Positions 35,001 to 46,100 of a stretch of DNA of 64,000 nucleotides are shown here, one piece after another. This DNA is from Trifolium pratense (Eukaryota > Streptophyta > Magnoliopsida > Fabales > Fabaceae). A program made the translations under genes and the position numbers. The DNA lies in contig NC_060062.1 of NCBI RefSeq assembly GCF_020283565.1, forward strand, positions 28,270,251 to 28,334,250. Reading direction: 5' to 3'. A model generated the notes under the pieces. That model was given only the letters and a program-made list of their open reading frames with translations, was not told the DNA's origin and searched no databases. The stretch's first letter is position 1, and the number at the start of each line of letters is the position of its first letter.

Positions 35001-37574
35001 CACAGCATAAATAAACATTAAGAAAGCAAAAGTAAGAGTTAAAAATTGTAATACAGGTTGAGTCAAACAAGTAGAACAACTCAATGCAAAAGTGAATCAC
35101 AATACAACCTTTAATTTTGCCTGCAAGCTGAGTCTCATAGGTGGTTTGATGTGCAATGGTAGTGATGAATGAGGGTTTTGCAATAGATGTAAGCCTAACC
35201 AGGCTACTTGGTTGTTCTCCATTAGCATTAACAAATTTTGGACAAAATAACGGGTATTTTACTTTTGGGTGTGTTACACACGCAAGACAAGTTGTGCCCT
35301 TGTTTATTCAGTAACAATATTTATTGGGTAACTCGTGTGCACCCGAGCCTAAACCATGGGAGTACAAAAGCGGATGCAATGGTGTATAAGGAAAAGTGAC
35401 AACAACTTGTAGACATACTAACACACTAATTTATTTGTCTCGCACCAGTTCAGCATTATCAAACAGAACACATGAAAGTAAATATGCATTTCATTAAAGA
35501 GAAACTTGAAGGTGGCTTGACATGGCGTATGTAGTCACACAAACAGTCCAAACTGTAATTAGGTTGTAGTTAAAGAAAATACCCTAAATTAAAGCACCAA
35601 CTGAGTAGAGAGATATTGTTTCCGAAACTAGTTCTAGGACCAGTGTATATACACCTTATTGCTCAGAGAATAATTCATTTCAACCCTAATCTTCTCGAGA
35701 TATATACCAACATTGATATGATTTCAACAGCAGAGACTGCAGGATGCTACCAGAAGACCCATAATGATCTTGCACTCACAAGATTAGATGGGTTACTCAT
35801 CATGCAGATGCAATAAATTTGACTCAAAATAATCAATTCATTAATGAAGTCAAGGGACACCAACTAGTGAAAAGATTTTTTTTTTTTTATTAAAACAGAT
35901 TATTTTTAACTGTAAAATATCAAAAAATTAAAATTAAAAATTAATAAAATCCACATGATTATTTGAGAAAAATAAAAGAAATATGCCACATAGCTTAGGA
36001 CCTACCAGCAAGAATGCCTCCAAATACATAAGGTGAAGAAGTCTCTGGGCACAAGGAAATATTTCCACTGAAGCCATTATAACTCAAATAAGCACAAGTG
36101 AAATGAAATCATAAAGTGGGAGAAAGAGAGTGAGACCTCCCATATATGAAGTGTGCAATAAAAAAGAATGCATATAAGTTACATTTTGAGAACTGGTAAA
36201 AAAACTTACCTGAATGGATTGAAAAACATTTTAGTCCTTGTGTCCAGAAAATCCACCGGCACACATAGTGGAGAATGAAACAGATTTCTTTCACTCTCAC
36301 TCTGACTTTCTTCCATTACTTTTTCCCGTTTTACCATCCAGAAAACTGCACGCCGTTGATATGGCCGAAGTTCAGGAAGTAACTCAGGTATATCATCTTC
36401 AAGCATTGGCTCTGCTCTGTGCACATATATACAAAAGATAAGCTACAAGCTAGACGAAAAAATTGGAGCAGTATTATCACAAAACACGGTTATACCGCTG
36501 ATATTTGACAGCTCTTTACTAATTTGTTCAAGTTTTACTAAGTTGTGCTATAGTGGTGCCACTATTTGACAACAATAAATTGGAGATTGATTATTGTTAA
36601 GGATTAAACAAAGTTAGTCTGTTATTGTATAATCAAATGAAGGTCGACAAATTTTCCTCCAAGAAAAAAAAAAAAAAAAAAGATGATCGACAATTATAAC
36701 AATTGTTTTTACCCTTAAATTAGTGATCGAGAAAAAGTGAAAGCTTAACTTACTTTGAAGGCTTAATGGCTTCATAAAAACCAGCAGGATCAAACCTCGA
36801 GCATTTCCCTGCATAGCCACCGCCGTCTGCCATTTCATTCTGAGAATTAACTTCCATGTCCATGTCCATGTCCATGTAGCTACTAAACCCATACCTAACT
36901 TCTGAAGTCATTATTTCTGGTCGTAACCAAGACATGACATTCATCATACTCTTTTTCCATAGTTGTCTAGAAACCTCAAGAAGTGACTCACATGCATCGA
37001 AGGCACTCTTTAGTACCTCAACCCTAATCCTGAGGGAAGGAGTGTCCTCAGAAAGCCTAATCCCAATAACAGCCCTCAATGTAACAAATTTCAAACTCAT
37101 CAAGTGAACAAGACCAGAAACACCTTCATCAGGTCCATCAAAAATACCAGATAACAACACTGTGCATGTTTCGTTATTGTCAACTGTAGCTCTTTTAACA
37201 AACTCAAGATGAATATCAGTATAAGGTAACACAGGCCAATGGCCAAGTTTGATTCGACCAAGAATATCACTGACATTACACAACCGAAATCTTAACGAGA
37301 ATTGGGGATCCTGATAAAAATCCTCAGACAGTTCAAAACCATTAAAACCTTCTCTTAAATTTAAATCCGTTAAAACAACTTCAGAAATATCAAGGTGTTC
37401 ATCTGACAACCAACCAGACCGGTCAACCTCAACAAAATAAGGTTTATCAAAATCACACTTTTCTTCTTCTCCTACTGCAATAGCATTATGTTTATCTGGT
37501 TCTGCTTCAGCAGTAGCATTTGCTTCGACTAGTATCCCAACTGATCGATGCGGTTTACTTTTTCGCCTGCCCAT
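17821..37574 (-). CDS. SHPRH: SHPRH-type SNF2 helicase / PHD / RING E3 ubiquitin ligase
   Basis: My model has 19 exons: 37574-36754, 36416-36210, 36067-36006, 34605-34149, 33573-33373, 33078-32820, 31822-31582, 31481-31312, 31229-30654, 30054-29885, 29666-29450, 29371-29171, 28624-28508, 28338-28096, 22442-22238, 21615-21404, 20574-20423, 19357-19108, 18084-17821. They total 5025 bp and stay in frame (1674 residues), close to plant SHPRH size. The SNF2 ATPase starts with DEMGLGKT (about 364). A PHD finger (about 416-481, CICG..CDIC..CQMC) sits between motifs I and II, and motif II is DEAQ. A C3HC4 RING (CPIC..CGHITCCKC..CPTC, about 1359-1405) precedes the C-terminal helicase lobe (GANGLNLLEAQHV, RVHRIGQ). 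In yeast and animals such proteins (Rad5/SHPRH) polyubiquitinate PCNA for DNA-damage tolerance. The introns host many insertions, including a 4.2-kb copia element between exons 14 and 15, but the coding sequence looks intact. Confidence 0.93.
18231..18350 (+). mobile_element. tRNA-derived SINE in the last SHPRH intron
   Basis: A 120-bp insert is flanked by a perfect 16-bp direct repeat, AATAGATCTTGATATT (18215-18230 and 18351-18366). It carries an A-box-like TGCTCTCGGTGGTAAGAG and a B-box-like GAGTTCAAATCTC spaced as in a tRNA promoter. It lies between exons 18 and 19, opposite to the gene's direction. Confidence 0.8.
18980..19102. repeat. (GA)n microsatellite at a 5' splice site
   Basis: About 120 bp of GA (CT on the gene strand), slightly interrupted. 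On the minus strand it starts within a few bases of the exon 18 donor (GTAAGTCTCTCT...), so the intron begins as a pyrimidine-rich tract. Confidence 0.95.
20167..20310 (-). mobile_element. Short LTR fragment with a tRNA-Met primer site
   Basis: GCTCTGATACCA at 20167-20178 is the reverse complement of the classic TGGTATCAGAGC primer site for initiator tRNA-Met. It adjoins about 130 bp ending in CTTAACACA. The internal text (AACTCAACCCTACAAAACTGG) recurs in degraded form at about 20840-20960, 22975-23050 and 32130-32300. This looks like a dispersed small LTR element (TRIM-like) in SHPRH introns. I could not define a target duplication. Confidence 0.45.
21842..22153. mobile_element. Stowaway-type MITE
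   Basis: 312 bp with terminal inverted repeats CTCCCTCCGTCTC at the left and GGGACAGAGGGAG at the right, flanked by TA on both sides (21840-21841, 22154-22155). Both traits define Stowaway (Tc1/mariner-type) MITEs. It sits between SHPRH exons 15 and 16 and has no coding capacity. Confidence 0.85.
23301..23461 (-). repeat. 3' LTR of the intronic copia element
   Basis: 161 bp. On the minus strand it starts TGTTGTAAATAAATAG and ends CAGTTTTCACA. The polypurine tract lies at 23462 onwards. Confidence 0.9.
23469..27045 (-). pseudogene. Pol remnant of the intronic copia element
   Basis: Three frame segments make up the coding region. The first (27045-26113) begins with a short leader, then protease (WILDSGATDHM), a GAG-pre-integrase zinc finger (YHRRLGHPS.. 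CEVCELAKHKRASFP) and the start of integrase. About 25 residues are missing between TSPF and TFIDDCTRVTW, removing the first catalytic Asp. Near 26113-26123 what looks like a 7-bp insertion shifts the frame. The second segment (26123-23784) has the rest of integrase (TPQQNGIAERKNR), reverse transcriptase (LVYVDDIIVTGDD) and part of RNase H. A TAA at 23784-23786, where Gln is expected, separates the third segment (23783-23469), which ends RNase H. No gag or CCHC knuckle is present. The element cannot move by itself. Confidence 0.9.
27335..27495 (-). repeat. 5' LTR of the intronic copia element
   Basis: 161 bp, four differences from the 3' LTR. It is followed on the minus strand by the primer site TGGCATCAGAGC (27334 downwards). 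Confidence 0.9.
29011..29093. repeat. (GT)n(GA)n compound microsatellite
   Basis: About 45 bp of GT with one interruption, then about 37 bp of GA, in the SHPRH intron between exons 12 and 13. Confidence 0.95.
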
Positions 37575-38880
37575 CAGTTGTCACCGCAGGATGATAAAAC
37601 TGAAAGGAAATAAAAACATAAAAAACAGGCAAGTTATACTTCTACTACCCTTGTCTTTAATTATAATCAATCTTTTACTCTTAGGGAGAAAAAAATGTCC
37701 CTAAATATAAGGGCATATATGGTTTGTCTTATTTGAGCTTATCTACTGCCATAAGCACTTGTGAGATTGTTTCGGAGAATTTATGAAAACAGCTTATAGC
37801 TTATTCGAAAACAGTTTGACTTTATGTTATCTTTTGTTATAGAAATAGCTTATAATAAGTGCTAGTATATGATAAGCGCTTATGCTATAAGCTGAAAATT
37901 AATCTGTTTACCCATAAAGGTCCCACGTCTCATTTCAAATTACTAGACACATTTATTATTATTTTTCCAAATATACCCCTTATTAATACTCTAGAGAGAT
38001 GAAAGGTCAGAGTTTGACACGTCTATACACTGAAGAGTATTGTAAGTAACACTCTCATAAAAAAGGGACATATTAAATACACCCTCCGTGATAAAATATA
38101 AGTAAAATTCACTTTTTAAGGTTCATTGCATAATTAATGTATCTGGTCTATTGTATAAATCAAATAAGTTAATTATGCAATGAACCTAAAAGGCTAATTT
38201 TGCATATATTTTGTCTTAGATTTTGTCACGGAGGGAGTACATGTCTATAAAAAAAACATTTTTGCTTTTATAATAGTGACAGGGGTACTAATTTTTACTA
38301 ATGATGTTGCAGAATTGAAACTGAAGCACAACAAAGAGCTACAAGAACTCAACTATAATTAACCTTCAACATTAGGTTCTCAAACAGCATAAGCACCAAA
38401 TCAAAGGAAGCACCATTAATATTGAATAACAACCAGCAAAGAACAAACTACTAAACAACAATTAAAAATGAACTCAAAAAATACACATTCATTCAATTCA
38501 ATGTAGAAACATTCAAAAGTTGAAAAAATGCAATAATGAGCAATGGGTTCAAAAAAAAAAAGCTTTAAGTAAACTTTGACATGATTAAATAAAAGGGTAG
38601 GCAGAAAAATATAGAATGAATACGACACCGCCATAGACATAGTTTAATACTAATAAAGAAAGTGTTTAACTTTACAAAAATCATAAAAGGAGAGGGTTTT
38701 GGAATTGGAATTGGAATTGGAACCTGAAGAGGGAAAGAGAATGAGCGAAGTAAATAAGAACATGAATCGTGGAACCAAACCAATAGAAGAGTGTTGTGTT
38801 GATAGAGAACACTGTTTGTGTTTGTGTTTGTGTTTGTGTTCAAAGGAGTCTTTCGTTCTACGATTACGCTAATGTTACAA
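37575..38880 (-). promoter_or_regulatory. SHPRH 5' UTR with a predicted intron, and promoter side
   Basis: A good acceptor (TTTCCTTTCAG) lies 26 bp before the ATG, with the UTR exon starting at 37599. A good donor (CTCTTCAG/GTTCC) ends an upstream non-coding exon at 38724. The upstream exon would begin near the TTTGTG-type repeat at 38815-38841. The predicted 1.1-kb intron (37600-38723) contains a Stowaway MITE. The exon limits are inference. Confidence 0.5.
38080..38237. mobile_element. Short Stowaway-type MITE in the SHPRH 5' UTR intron
   Basis: 158 bp, flanked by TA (38078-38079, 38238-38239), with ends CACCCTCCGTGA and TCACGGAGGGAG forming inverted repeats. The interior is itself an inverted repeat: GGTTCATTGCATAATTAA left, TTAATTATGCAATGAACC right. 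Confidence 0.85.
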
Positions 38881-39446
38881 CGGAGTGCCGCAACTACGGG
38901 TTGTTCTGAAACAAATCCGACGGCCTTGATTCGAACGTAATCAAAGCCTATTAACTATTTATTTGTAATATATATATTGATTTTTGACAAAATAATATAT
39001 ATTGATCTTATATCTTTAATTAATTTTTTTTATAAATATCTTTAATTAATTAATTAATACTGTGTAAAAAAAATTAATTAATTAATACATTATCTCTTGA
39101 CTAGACAATTTTTTTTTACAATGGAGTTGAGTATCCAAGATTCCAAATTATATGTTGATGCTATTAAAATCTCTAGCAATTAAATCAAACCTAGTGATTT
39201 TGGATAATTTTTTGTTGTAGTATGTTTGATTTAGAAAGACTTTTTTTTTGTACATAGGACAAATTTTTGTCCATAATACACCTATAAAAAATACAAAAAT
39301 ACTCATTTTTTCTTTCAAAGTTGCTACTTCAAGAGCATATTCAAGAGACATAAATAATTTTTCTATTGATTTCCTTTTAATTTTGGTTCATCTTATACCA
39401 AGATCAAATATATGATATAGATTGTAATCATGTTGTAAAATTTTAT

Positions 39447-40431
39447 AAGTTCTTCAGGAACTTAACAATATATCTATCAACAATGGCTATGGAAAATTAC
39501 AATTTTCCAATCCTTCTGGAATACTTGATATTAAATTTTTACTTATTCAAGAACTATATCTTTAGGGATATTATATTAAAATATTAGTTCTTCAAGAATT
39601 ATACCACCAATATTCATAAACATTGATTATGAAAAATTGTTCTTTAGCGATACTACAAGAAATGCTTTAATATTGAATTTTAAGTTCTTCAAGAACTATA
39701 CAAATAATTTTTCATTAACAATGGTTCGGGAAATTCATATTCTTTGAGTAATCCATCGGAGATCATTATTATTAAAGCATTAGTTCTTCAAGAACTATAT
39801 CACAAGTGATCTTCATAATGATTAAGAATAATTTATTCCTTGTGCATTCAATTGGATATTCCATTTTTCTTCTTTAGTTCTTCGGGAACTAATTTGCCCA
39901 CTTTTTACTCTTTTCATTATTTTTTTCACTTCTAGTGAGAAGCCGAAATTTTAAAATTAACACAGTCATGACTATTACCACGACCATGACCACAATTTTT
40001 TTTTCATGGTAATCGTGTGTTACTACATTCACTTCTGGGAATGGAGTAACATCAGTGGATCAGATTTCATTTACTTTTGGGAATGATTTTTCATTTATTT
40101 ATCATTGATATATACTATCATCAAATAATAAAATTAAGCAAATAATTAGATAAGCATAGTAAACACAGTCTAATAAAAGGTAATTCCAATTATTTTTATT
40201 AATATTAATATAATGTAACGTTCTAAAATTTTATAATGCAAATTAAATAGTAACATAATGAAATTAATAATAATTATAATGTAACATATGCTATGAATGA
40301 GATTAATTAGTAACTTATTGAAAATAAATTCGAATATTTTTATGCTTTAGCTTTACAATATGATGATACATATCAAATTATTAATATTATTTATTTATTT
40401 TTAATCAGCATGATATGCATAGATTATACAC

Positions 40432-40483
<52 letters not shown>

Positions 40484-41050
40484 ACAGTAAATAAAAATAA
40501 ATTCAATAAAAATTATAAATAGCCAAAACTCTAAAAAAAATTGATAAAGCCATCCTTCAGGGATGCATGTATATGTATTTTGAATTCTTCTGGAATTCAT
40601 AAGAAATAATTTATAGAAAGTTCGTCAAGAACTATATAACATCATTATAATGTAAAATTAATCATTTATGCAATTCTTCAGGAATGCATACAACATCGAG
40701 TTCTTCAGGAACTGTATAACATATATTATAATGTAAGAGAAATATATATATTGGTGCAATCCTTCAGGGATGCATAAATATATTGAATTATTCATGAGTT
40801 CTTCAAAAACTCTATAAATATAATAGATCTTATCAATTATTTTGTACATCCTTCAGGGATGTGTCCCAATTGAATTCATCAAGATTTCATGGAGAACAAA
40901 ATTTGGATTTTTAAGTTCTTTAAGAACTATATAATAGATCAAATCAGTTATTTTTTTCAATCCTTCAGGGATTGATATTTTAGAAGCGTAGGTTTATGAA
41001 TCTTCAGGATTCATATTTTAAAAATTTCACTACGATACTTCTGGATCGTA
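39447..41050 (-). repeat. Array of short hairpins with changing stems and a constant loop
   Basis: At least 14 short inverted repeats occur every 40-150 bp. Given on the plus strand, examples are AAGTTC-TTCAG-GAACTT (39447-39463), TAGTTC-TTCAA-GAACTA (39781-39797), TTAGTTC-TTCGG-GAACTAA (39874-39892), CATCC-TTCAG-GGATG (40551-40565), TGAATTC-TTCTG-GAATTCA (40581-40599), ACATCC-TTCAG-GGATGT (40846-40862), TCAATCC-TTCAG-GGATTGA (40957-40975), ATGAATC-TTCAG-GATTCAT (40996-41014), and TACGAT/ATCGTA around ACTTCTGG (41031-41050). Stem sequences differ but stay paired; the loop stays TTC(A/T/G)(G/A). Confidence 0.85.
40432..40483. repeat. (TTA)n microsatellite
   Basis: About 50 bp of uninterrupted TTA repeat within the copia leader remnant. 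Confidence 0.95.
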
Positions 41051-41174
41051 GGCTGTGAATCAATATGAAAAAAACGAAAAAAATAGAATAAAAAAATACA
41101 AGAAATAAAATTATCACCTCTCATGGTTGCTATACCTTTCTAGAGAGGGGAGAGAGACTATCGTGCTGATAACG

Positions 41175-41371
41175 TGTTATAAACTATTTCTAGATAATAA
41201 CAAGAATAGAGAAGAAGAGATGAAGGAGAGAAACAGAAGATAGAATAGACTCTTGTATTATTCTATTCAAGGTGTGTGTTTACATGACAATACAAGTCCT
41301 ATTTATAGGACAATAATGAGCCAGAGGAATGGACCAATGCTTAATGGGCATCCACCAAATTATTCATAACA
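41175..41371 (-). repeat. 5' LTR of the decayed copia element
   Basis: 197 bp, TG...CA, followed on the minus strand by CGTTATCAGCACGA. It shares the text GAATAGACTCTTGTATTATT and the ends with the solo LTR at 42489-42708. Confidence 0.75.
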
Positions 41372-41897
41372 ATATAAACATATTCATCTTATTTCTTCAT
41401 TATTTTCATCATGTTCTTCCGTAAAATAAATTTAGAATCTTCAAAAATATTAAATTAAATACACTTCCAAGTTATTTAAATATTTTCACTTCAATCTTCT
41501 TCCTTAAACTCAAAATCCCCAATTTCATAAGGTCATGTTATATGATGCACCCGAAACATTTGTTAAGCATACTAAAAATTAAAGAAGAAATAAAAGATAA
41601 AATTAATGTTGATAGGATAATTTTTACACTTTTAGGATATTGAATGCACAAGTTCTAAGATAAAATTTTCTTATTAATATGTTTAACTAATGCTGGAGGC
41701 ATTGTTTACCATTTTCCTACTAATAAACCATAAATTTATCATATCCAAAAAATTCTCAAAATAGGTGTAATGAAGATCTAGCAATGAACCGAACCAACTC
41801 GAACAAAGTTCGAGACTCGATTCGATAATTGATTCGTTGAACTTGTTTATGAACCAAATGAGCCGAACTTAAGCTAAAAATTAAGTTCGTTGATTAA
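41372..41897. other. Non-coding, start of a Gln/Glu-free 'cgaac' dispersed repeat
   Basis: No gene. From about 41775 the sequence becomes a degenerate run of GAAC/CGAGT-type words (ACTCGAACAAAGTTCGAGAC) that resumes at 47527-47720 beyond several insertions. It looks like one old repeat broken up by a MITE, a solo LTR, an AT tract and a full copia element. Its class is not clear. Confidence 0.4.
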
Positions 41898-42107
41898 GGA
41901 CTCGTTTGACCCAACTTCTTTTAGAGCTTATGCAAACAACTTACGCAATTTTTATATTTTATTATAAGTTTGTCAAGTTAGTTTATGATAAAAGAGTTTA
42001 TAAAATTACAATTTTCACTAGTGTGAACTTATAAAATAGCATAAAACTTAATTTATATTGCATAAGCTGTTTGCATAAGCTCTAAAAAAGCTGGGTCAAA
42101 CGAGCCC
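41898..42107. mobile_element. PIF/Harbinger (Tourist-like) MITE
   Basis: 210 bp between TAA duplications (41895-41897, 42108-42110). The terminal inverted repeats begin GGACTCGTTTGACCCA at the left and GGGCTCGTTTGACCCA reading in from the right, and continue through AGAGCTTATGCA. The 3-bp TAA site and the GG-C start fit the Harbinger superfamily. It has no coding capacity. Confidence 0.8.
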
Positions 42108-42246
42108 TAAATGAGTTGAACTTGAACTATATATAGTTCGGCTGATTTGGTTCACGAGCTGGCTCGATTATGTATATAACACTTCAAAATATATTTTTAA
42201 ATAACACTTAAAAAATTATTGTAAATTTATATATTTGATTTTATAC

Positions 42247-42367
<121 letters not shown>

Positions 42368-42488
42368 TGAAAGACATACATTTATATTTATATAATTGAT
42401 TTTTTTTTTACAGATATTTGATTTTATACATTTAAATAATTTATGATATATATAAAATACTTTAAAGAAACTAAGAGAGACACTTAAC

Positions 42489-42708
42489 TGTTATGAACTA
42501 TTTCTAAAGAATAGAGAAAAAGGAGAGAATGAGATAAGAGAAATGAATAGACTCTTGTATTATTCCATTCAAGATATATGTTTTACATTGTAATATAGTC
42601 ACACACACACACACACAAATATATATATATATAGGAGATTACATGGGCCAATGATATGGGCCGAGACTAATGGACTAATGCTAATGGACATCCACAATAT
42701 TCACAACA
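42489..42708 (-). mobile_element. Solo LTR of a copia element
   Basis: 220 bp with TG...CA ends, flanked by a perfect 5-bp direct repeat TTAAC (42484-42488 and 42709-42713). No internal region is present. It resembles the LTR at 41175-41371. It includes an (AC)n(AT)n stretch near 42600-42632. This is what remains after recombination between two LTRs. Confidence 0.85.
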
Positions 42709-42874
42709 TTAACAATAATAAATAAAAATGATTAACATTAAAATTGATAGACAATGTCATGCACAATGATGTGTTTTTACGATTTGACAAATAAATAATC
42801 TCACATCGGAGTGTATATAAAAAATGGAGAATTTATCGAGAAAAAAAATTCACGGCGAACTCTTGAGTTGAGTT

Positions 42875-43093
42875 TGTTAATTGCAAAGTGGAATCTCTCA
42901 TCTTATTCATCATAGGCAATGCCTTATATAGGCTTATTTACAACTCAATTGTTTAGACTAGCAAATTGGCCAAGCCAAGCCTAAGCCCAACAGCAGGCCA
43001 GGCCAGCCTTGCGCGCGCGCCTGCAACATGCTGCTTGCTGCACAAGCCAAGCCACACAACACTAAGCCTAAGCACATAAGCCTATTCCTAACA
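42875..43093 (-). repeat. 3' LTR of the intact copia element
   Basis: 219 bp; on the minus strand TGTTAGGAATAGGC...CAATTAACA. It contains a (GC)n-like GCGCGCGCGC stretch. One C/T difference from the 5' LTR (near 43081 versus 47514). Confidence 0.95.
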
Positions 43094-43129
43094 TACCCTC
43101 CCTTAAATTGAATCCCCAACAGATACAAT

Positions 43130-46100
43130 TTACTTTACAAAATCATTCAGATCACAAATTCCAAGTCCCTCCCTTAATTTGCAAAAACTGTCAAACTTCA
43201 AAGGCTTGGTGAGGATGTCTGCCAATTGTTCTTCTGACCTGCAATGCACCAGCTCAATAACATTGTCCTTAGTGAGATCTCTAAGGAAATGATACCTGAC
43301 ATCAATATGTTTACTTCTACCATGCATAATAGGATTCTTAGAAAGCTTAATGGAAGAACTATTATCACAGTAGATCATAGTGCATTCAGGTTGCTTCACT
43401 CTCAAGTAACTCAGAATATTCCTAAGCCATATTCCTTGACAAGCACATGATGCTGCTGATACAAACTCTGCTTCAGTTGTGGAAAGAGTCACTATAGGTT
43501 GTTTCTTAGAGGACCAGGAGATGGCACCTGAACCAAGCATAAACACAAACCCACTAGTACTTTTCCTGTCATCTAGATCACCAGCATAGTCTGAATCACT
43601 CCAGCCAATGAGCTTCAGATCCTCACTTGAACCAGCTCTGTACAAAATTCCTAATCCCAGTGTTCCTTTTAGATACCTTATGATCCTTTTTACAGCAATC
43701 ACATGCATCTCAGTAGGCCTGTCCATGAATCTAGCTACCAAACATACAGAATAAGCAATGTCAGGTCTTGAAGCCAGCAAATACATCAAACACCCTACCA
43801 TTTGCTTATATGTAGTACCATCAGCTATTCTTTCATTTGCATCTTTGACAAGCTTACACCCAGGCACTATTGGATTAGTAACTTTGTTGCAGCTCTCCAT
43901 TCCAAATCTAACCAAAATCTCAGCAATGTATCTCTGTTGATGCATAAAAATACCATCACTGCTTTGAATTACTTCAACTCCAAGGAAATATCTCATCTTG
44001 CCCAAATCTGTCATAGCAAATCTACCTTTCATGGAGCTTTTGAAGTCTTCTATTAGATTGACATCATTTCCAGTGAAAATTAAGTCATCTACATAGAGAC
44101 TAACAATGAGTATCTCATCCTTCTTTCCATATTTAACAAACAAAGTGTGCTCATAGGGACATTTCACAAATTTTTCAGAACTGAAATAAGCTTCAATCTT
44201 ACTATACCAAGCTCTAGGGGCTTGCTTCAATCCATACAGAGCCTTTTTCAATTTGTACACCATGTTCTTGTTGCCATTACTATACCCCTCAGGTTGAACC
44301 ACATATATGTCCTCAGTCAAATCTCCATGCAAAAAAGCACTCTTCACATCTAACTGAAACACATTCCATCTGTTGTTAGCTGCAAGAGCCAGTATAGCTC
44401 TGATTGTATCCCATCTAGCCACAGGTGCAAACACCTCATTGTAGTCAATGCCTTGTTTCTGAGTGTAGCCTTTAGCCACCAACCTTGCTTTGTACTTTTC
44501 AATCTCACCCTTTTCATTAAATTTTGTTTTAAAGATCCATTTCACACCAATGGCATTGCATCCATCTGGTAACAAAGTGAGCTCCCAGGTGTTGTTTCTT
44601 TTGATTGAATCCATCTCAGCATCCATAGCAGCCCTCCAAACATCAAGTTTCATTGCTTCATCATAAGTGTTGGGATCTTTACCAGTGCTATAGATGGCTA
44701 GATTATGAAGTTCTCTTTCTTCTTCTGCTTCTCTTCCAGTTACATATATGTCAAGACTCCTTGGTGGTTTTCTGATTCTAGGAGGAAGCTGTGTTACTCC
44801 ATCACTATTACCTTCACTATCATTGGTGTTATTACTTATAATCATGTCATCATCTTCACTGTTGCCTGCTGCATTTACATCACCTTCATTGACTGGCTCA
44901 ATTGGAATATCTTCATGAACTGAATCATCTTCTGCTTCATCATTGGACCAGTCATCATTATCTGTACTTTGTGTCTGTGATAGCTTGTTCCATTCCCATC
45001 CTTTTGACTCTTCAAACACAACATCCCTGCTAGTGATTATTTTCTTGTCAATTGGATCATAGAGTTTATAGGCCTTGGATACATCACTTACTCCCAGCAA
45101 AACACATTTCTTGCTTTTGCTGTCAAGCTTCTTTCTCTGACTGTCAGGTATGTGAACATGAGCTAGACAGCCAAACACTCTAAAGTGATTTACTGATGGT
45201 TTTCTACCACTCCAAGCCTCTTCAGGTGTCATGTCTTTAACACTAAAAGTAGGGCTCCTGTTCATAAGATATGTTGCCCAGTTGACTGCTTCAGGCCAAA
45301 ATGACTTAGGTACCTTTCTAGCACTGATCATACTTCTTACAATATTTAGAATGGTCCTATTCTTTCTTTCAGACACACCATTTTGCTGTGGTGTGTATGC
45401 AGCAGTCAATTGCCTCTTTATCCCTTCATTGCTGCAGAAATCATTGAATTCATTAGAGGTGTATTCTCCTCCTCTATCAGATCTAAGGCATAAGATAGGA
45501 CAACCAGCTTCTTTTTCTACCAATGCTTTAAAACTTTTGAAAACTTCAAATGCAGCAGATTTCTCTTTTAACATGTAACACCAAGTCTTTCTACTAAAGT
45601 CATCTGTGAATGTCATAAAATACCTGCATCCACCATTGGATTGAGGTGATATAGGCCCACAGATGTCAGAGTGAATGAGCTCAAGCTTCACACTAGCTCT
45701 CCAATTGGCTTGTTTAGGGATGATGTCTCTGTGTTGCTTACCAGTCAAGCAATCACTACAATTCTCATCAGAGTCTTCTAACTCAGGTAGACCTCTCACC
45801 ATTTGCTTCTTAGACAAGGTATTGAGCCCTTTAAAACTCAAGTGGCCATATCTATCATGCCATAGCTGGGTGCTTTCTTGCTTGGCAGTTTGCAGACACA
45901 TAGGCATTATAACAGGTGCAGAGATCACATACATTCTATTCTTAGACATGTGTGAAGTGAACAATAAGCCTCTATCATCATGATACACCTTACATTCATC
46001 ATTCTTAAACACCACTGAAACTTGTTTTTGCTGTATCTGACCAATACTCAGAAGATTGGTCTTCAAACCAGGCACATAATATACATTGCTAATCACATGA

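Larger units (their letters stand above)
39148..41371 (-). mobile_element. 5' part of a decayed Ty1/copia element
   Basis: The minus strand carries a 5' LTR (41371-41175), then a half-tRNA-type primer site (CGTTATCAGCACGA), then about 1.8 kb of leader filled with small inverted repeats. A gag start remnant follows: ITRFDLIARDFNS at about 39160-39205 resembles the gag N-terminus of Retrofit/Ale-type copia elements, and TYNLESWILNS continues in another frame. The similarity ends near 39.1 kb; the rest of gag-pol and the 3' LTR are missing. The LTR is related to the solo LTR at 42489-42708. Confidence 0.65.

Noticed and set aside
38565..38843. Minus-strand frame starting in an Asn-Thr repeat
   Set aside because: It lies in the predicted SHPRH 5' UTR exon and intron; the Asn-Thr run is the TTTGTG-type repeat.
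39961..40060. Possible CRISPR-like or regularly spaced repeat array
   Set aside because: Spacing is irregular, repeats are inverted and degenerate, and the host is a plant; the copia leader hairpin array explains it.
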